NCBI GenBank assembly: GCA_943354625.1 | Contig: CALRCS010000026.1 | Location: 1-8,274 of the forward strand | Length of the DNA stretch: 8,274 nucleotides | Direction of reading: 5' to 3' | Origin: Candidatus Nomurabacteria bacterium | GTDB lineage: Bacteria > Patescibacteriota > Minisyncoccia > Phycocordibacterales > PALSA-1337 | Shown here: piece after piece, positions 5,576 through 8,274 of the stretch | How positions within the stretch are numbered: the stretch's first letter is position 1 | How the letters are laid out: every line of letters begins with the position of its first letter | Program-made: the position numbers and the translations under genes | The notes under the pieces: generated by a model | Database searches by the model: none | Told to the model about the DNA's origin: nothing | Seen by the model: the letters and a program-made list of their open reading frames with translations, nothing else

Positions 5576-5581
5576 ATTATA
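5576..5581 (-). promoter_or_regulatory. Internal -10 element, leaderless start of the cupredoxin-like gene
   Basis: A perfect TATAAT on the minus strand begins just after the TAG of the HMA-transporter gene. Six bases separate it from the ATG at 5569, which places the expected transcription start on the A of the start codon. No Shine-Dalgarno is present, consistent with leaderless translation. A clear -35 is not seen. Confidence 0.5.
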
Positions 5582-6613
5582 CTAAAAATTAAAAATGGGT
5601 GGTATGACTCCGACCACTGCCAAGCTATTAATAATATTAAATACTGCAAACATAATAACCACCAGTCCTGCTGTCTTGAAAAAGATTCCAGCTTTTGAAC
5701 TTTTCTGAATACTGAATGAGCTGAAACTCATAAGCGCAAGAACAGGAAATGTTCCTAGAGCAAAAATAAGCATAGTCAGTCCACCATTTAAGAAACTCCC
5801 TGTTGAAAGAGTGTACAACTGCATAGACTGAGTGAATCCGCATGGCAAGAAAAATGTAGCAATACCTACAAGTAGTGGAGTGAGTGTATGATTGAGTTTT
5901 GACATACCATGAGCATATTTGGCTATAAATTTTGGCATTGATGGTTGAAGTTTTTTTGCCCAATGAAAAGTATCAAGAAGATTGATACCCAAAATTAACA
6001 TTACAATACCGATAACTAAACCTAGGATAAAGGTGGTCGTGGTGTTTAAAGTAAATACAGATCCTATGGAACCGATAATTCCACCAAGAATAAAAAAAGA
6101 AATAATTCTACCAGTATGGAACATGATCTGTGGTCTGATATTGTCACCCTGTTTTGCAAAAGTCGCAGACATTGAAAGTACTAACCCACCAACGACAGCC
6201 ATACATGTTGAAAGTGATGCAATAATACCAACGATGAATGCTGTACCATAAGTCACATTGCCTGTACTGATAAGACTTATAATTCCCATTTTCTGCAAAG
6301 CTATAAAAAACACAATGAAACCCAATGCTATTGGAACTGCAAATTTGAAATCATTCCATTTTGTAGTATGTTTTTGTTTTTCAATAGAAATGGTATACCC
6401 ATGAGATTTCAGTGGCATACTAAGCTCCTGCGCAATCTGCTCTTGAGTTTTATTTCCAAAATCTCCAATAACATCAACGGAATGATTGTTAAGATTTGAT
6501 TTGACGTAAGTGATATTTGATAAATCACCAAGCTCACTTTCGATCATGAGTACACATGCATTACAATGCATTCCATGTACATGAAAACTATATTTTTGTG
6601 TTTGATTAGTCAT
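5582..6613 (-). CDS. HMA domain fused to UreH/DsbD-like (TauE/SafE-annotated) membrane protein
   Basis: This 343-residue fusion starts with a heavy-metal-associated domain (residues 6-77): HVHGMHCNACVLMIE carries the metal-binding Cys17 and Cys20 of the GMxCxxC loop. A soluble link (78-90) leads to about six membrane helices: 91-108, 121-150, 165-187, 193-213, 244-270, 273-299, with a seventh at 312-338. The membrane part is the UreH-like/DsbD_2 type often annotated sulfite exporter TauE/SafE. Diagnostic stretches are STCMAVVGGLVLS (Cys137), FHTGRIISFFILGG, and LPCGFTQSMQLYTLSTGSF (Cys258). The two membrane cysteines, each near a Pro or turn, resemble the redox pair of DsbD/CcdA. In this family the HMA-fused forms sit with CopA and small cupredoxins, so copper delivery or thiol transfer across the membrane is likely. 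The start has no near Shine-Dalgarno, but two minicistrons precede it. It is the second gene of the cluster. Confidence 0.9.
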   Translation of the reverse strand: MTNQTQKYSFHVHGMHCNACVLMIESELGDLSNITYVKSNLNNHSVDVIGDFGNKTQEQIAQELSMPLKSHGYTISIEKQKHTTKWNDFKFAVPIALGFIVFFIALQKMGIISLISTGNVTYGTAFIVGIIASLSTCMAVVGGLVLSMSATFAKQGDNIRPQIMFHTGRIISFFILGGIIGSIGSVFTLNTTTTFILGLVIGIVMLILGINLLDTFHWAKKLQPSMPKFIAKYAHGMSKLNHTLTPLLVGIATFFLPCGFTQSMQLYTLSTGSFLNGGLTMLIFALGTFPVLALMSFSSFSIQKSSKAGIFFKTAGLVVIMFAVFNIINSLAVVGVIPPIFNF

Positions 6614-6617
6614 AATA

Positions 6618-6661
6618 TTAGCTTTGCATAAGTGTTCCCTTAGCTTTGCATAAGTGTTCCC
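6618..6661 (-). repeat. Tandem 22-base duplication carrying two SD-ATG-stop minicistrons
   Basis: The same 22 bases occur twice, at 6618-6639 and 6640-6661, with the first three bases of a third copy forming the CopA stop codon (6662-6664). Read on the minus strand, each copy contains AAGGGA, 6 bases, then ATG CAA AGC TAA, which is a three-residue ORF (Met-Gln-Ser). Each TAA also begins the next ribosome binding site. The last TAA is 4 bases from the ATG of the HMA-transporter gene. The duplication occupies all but four bases of the space between CopA and that gene. Confidence 0.92.
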
Positions 6662-8274
6662 TTATAATTTTTTAGTCTTAATTCTTAATGAATTTCCTAC
6701 TACAGATACACTGGACAGAGCCATTGCAAGTCCAGCAAAAACCGGACTAAGTAGCCATCCAAATATTGGATAGAAAACCCCCGCCGCAAGTGGGATACCG
6801 ATAATATTGTAAATAAAAGCCCAAAAAAGATTTTGTTTTATCCCGCGCATTGTCATCTTTGAGAGCTTTATTGCTTTTACAAGTTTTGAAATATCACCAC
6901 CAAGAAGCGTAATACCCGCTGATTCTATAGCTACATCAGTTCCTGTACCCATAGCAATACCGACATCGGCTTGAGCAAGAGCTGGGGCATCATTTACACC
7001 ATCACCAGCCATAGCCACGACTCTACCTTGTGACTGCAAACTTTTTATTTTTTCCAATTTATCCTGTGGTAATACATGCGCCACTACTTCATCGATATCA
7101 ACGAGAGATGCAATATATCTCGCTGCTTTCTCATCATCACCAGTGAGCATAATCACTTTAATTCCCAACTTATGAAGATTAGCAACTGCTTGTTTTGATT
7201 CAACTTTTATCTCATCCGCAACCATAACAAAACCTAAAACTTTTTCTTTTATTGCAAGAATAACAGGTGTCTTTCCTTGAGCGGTGAACTTTTCAATTTT
7301 TGAAATATCAAATGAAATACCAAGATCATTAATAAGTTTTACATTTCCTACAAAATACTCCACTCCTTTGATTGATCCTTTTAATCCTTTTCCAGAAATT
7401 CCTTCAAAATTTGAAACATCTTCTATGGTTAAGTTTTTCTCTTGAGCGTATTTAACAATAGCGTGGGCAATTGGGTGCTCAGATTTTTTCTCAAGAGAAC
7501 TAATGATCGAAATCAATTCATCATCTTTAAAATCTGAAAGGTTTTGTATATCTACAAGAGTGGGTTTACCTATAGTAATAGTTCCTGTTTTATCCACAAT
7601 AACCATATCTACTTTGTGAAGCTTTTCAAGTGTTGCTGCGTCTTTGATCAAAATCCCTTCCCTTGCCCCTTTACCGACTCCAACTATGATAGCTGTGGGT
7701 GTAGCAAGTCCCAATGCACATGGACAAGCGATAACGAGAACTCCAACAAAAGAGACAAGTCCAAATGAAAGAGCCTGCGAAAACCCAAGTACACTACTAC
7801 CTATCAAAAGCCATGATATAAGAGTAATAAAAGCAATAGCTAGAGTAATTGGTACAAATACACTCGAGATCTTATCTGCAAGAGCTTGTATTGGAGCTTT
7901 ACTTCCTTGAGCTTCCTCAACCATTTTTATGATTTGCGCAAGAAGTGTTTCTGATCCGACTTTAGTTGCTTTGAATGTAAATGACCCTGTAGTATTTATC
8001 GTGCCAGATACGACACTGTCACCCGTTTTTTTAGAAACAGGCATCGGCTCACCAGTAACCATTGATTCATCGACAAAAGAAGATCCGAGAGTGACAACTC
8101 CATCTACTGGAATCTTTGCTCCTGGTTTTACTATGATAAGGTCGGCATGCTTTACATCATTTATTGAGATTTCTATCTCCTTTCCATCACGAATTACCAG
8201 AGCTGTCTTTGCTTGAAGATTTAGTAACTTTTCTATAGCATCTCCAGTTTTTATTTTTGACCTTGCTTCAAGAT
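6662..8274 (-). CDS. copA: Cu+-exporting P1B-type ATPase CopA, C-terminal two thirds
   Basis: The frame is open to the window edge (first complete codon 8272-8270), giving 536 residues of a protein usually near 740-800. The N-terminal metal-binding domain(s) and first helices lie outside. Visible, in fragment numbering: the actuator domain starting LEARSKIKTGDAIEKLL with TGE at 73-75; the membrane CPC at 183-185 (ACPCALGLATPTA); the phosphorylated Asp227 in DKTGT; His266-Pro267 of the nucleotide domain (SEHP); TGDD at 377-380; GDGVND at 423-428; and the last helices with YN at 488-489 and MALSS at 517-521. CPC with YN and M-x-x-SS is the Cu+/Ag+ specificity set of P1B-1 ATPases. ATP hydrolysis drives Cu+ out of the cytoplasm. 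It ends KTKKL and its TAA overlaps the start of the tandem duplication. It is the first visible gene of the minus-strand copper cluster. Confidence 0.95.
   Translation of the reverse strand, partial: LEARSKIKTGDAIEKLLNLQAKTALVIRDGKEIEISINDVKHADLIIVKPGAKIPVDGVVTLGSSFVDESMVTGEPMPVSKKTGDSVVSGTINTTGSFTFKATKVGSETLLAQIIKMVEEAQGSKAPIQALADKISSVFVPITLAIAFITLISWLLIGSSVLGFSQALSFGLVSFVGVLVIACPCALGLATPTAIIVGVGKGAREGILIKDAATLEKLHKVDMVIVDKTGTITIGKPTLVDIQNLSDFKDDELISIISSLEKKSEHPIAHAIVKYAQEKNLTIEDVSNFEGISGKGLKGSIKGVEYFVGNVKLINDLGISFDISKIEKFTAQGKTPVILAIKEKVLGFVMVADEIKVESKQAVANLHKLGIKVIMLTGDDEKAARYIASLVDIDEVVAHVLPQDKLEKIKSLQSQGRVVAMAGDGVNDAPALAQADVGIAMGTGTDVAIESAGITLLGGDISKLVKAIKLSKMTMRGIKQNLFWAFIYNIIGIPLAAGVFYPIFGWLLSPVFAGLAMALSSVSVVGNSLRIKTKKL

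Noticed and set aside
971..5582. Alternative genetic code with TGA read as glycine, as in some Patescibacteria
   Set aside because: TGA ends the 124-residue membrane protein in an ATGA overlap and ends the minus-strand cupredoxin directly after its domain; no in-frame TGA occurs inside any conserved protein.
6536..6582. Inverted repeat ATGCATT-AC-AATGCAT with nearby GTACA/TGTAC, similar to the 1754-1774 dyad
   Set aside because: It falls on the GMHCNAC codons of the HMA domain, where repeated CAT/TGC/GCA codons explain the symmetry.
7544..8216. Plus-strand ORFs opposite copA
   Set aside because: The minus strand carries all P-type ATPase motifs across this stretch.
1..8274. CRISPR array, insertion sequence, transposase, integrase or attachment site
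   Set aside because: No spaced direct repeats, terminal inverted repeats or mobile-element proteins were seen; the only tandem repeat is the 22-base duplication at 6618-6661.

Overview
The window looks like chromosomal DNA of an AT-rich bacterium with compact genes. I infer a Candidate Phyla Radiation (Patescibacteria) lineage from the small membrane proteins, the fused heavy-metal-associated/UreH-type transporter beside CopA, the mixture of Shine-Dalgarno and apparently leaderless starts, and the general style of the proteins. This is an inference from gene content; there is no rRNA or other marker to confirm it. The genetic code appears standard: TAA, TAG and TGA all end genes here, and TGA closes both the 124-residue membrane protein and the minus-strand cupredoxin.

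Layout, left to right. Positions 1-225 (minus) hold the N-terminal half of a NUDIX hydrolase cut by the window edge. Positions 312-496 (minus) hold what may be a broken single-helix membrane protein. Positions 486-911 (plus) form a self-contained unit: a consensus promoter with a dyad between its hexamers, an unknown 94-residue protein, and a terminator. Positions 958-1713 (plus) are a two-gene operon of an unknown membrane protein and an amicyanin-like cupredoxin overlapping by ATGA. Positions 1714-2038 carry a second operator-like promoter with a 20-base spacer, a possible 43-codon ORF or small RNA, and a terminator. An MFS permease (2039-3223) with a strong terminator and a small two-helix membrane protein (3323-3589) complete the plus-strand half.

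The right half, 3673-8274, is on the minus strand. In transcription order it reads: a CopA-type P1B ATPase (N-terminus outside the window), a tandem 22-base duplication, an HMA domain fused to a UreH/DsbD-like membrane domain, a membrane-anchored Cys/Met cupredoxin-like protein, and then a nitronate monooxygenase family gene. That last gene is interrupted by one in-frame TAA: the conserved CLCN-containing tail continues in the same frame for 65 more codons to a TAG, followed by a minus-strand terminator.

The common theme is copper. An exporting ATPase, an HMA transporter and a cupredoxin-like protein form one minus-strand cluster, with a second type 1 copper cupredoxin on the plus strand. A plausible reading is that the ATPase moves Cu+ out of the cytoplasm while the HMA-transporter and anchored cupredoxins handle copper or thiol chemistry at the outer face. 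The regulator is not in the window, but two promoters have dyads placed where a metal- or stress-sensing regulator could bind.
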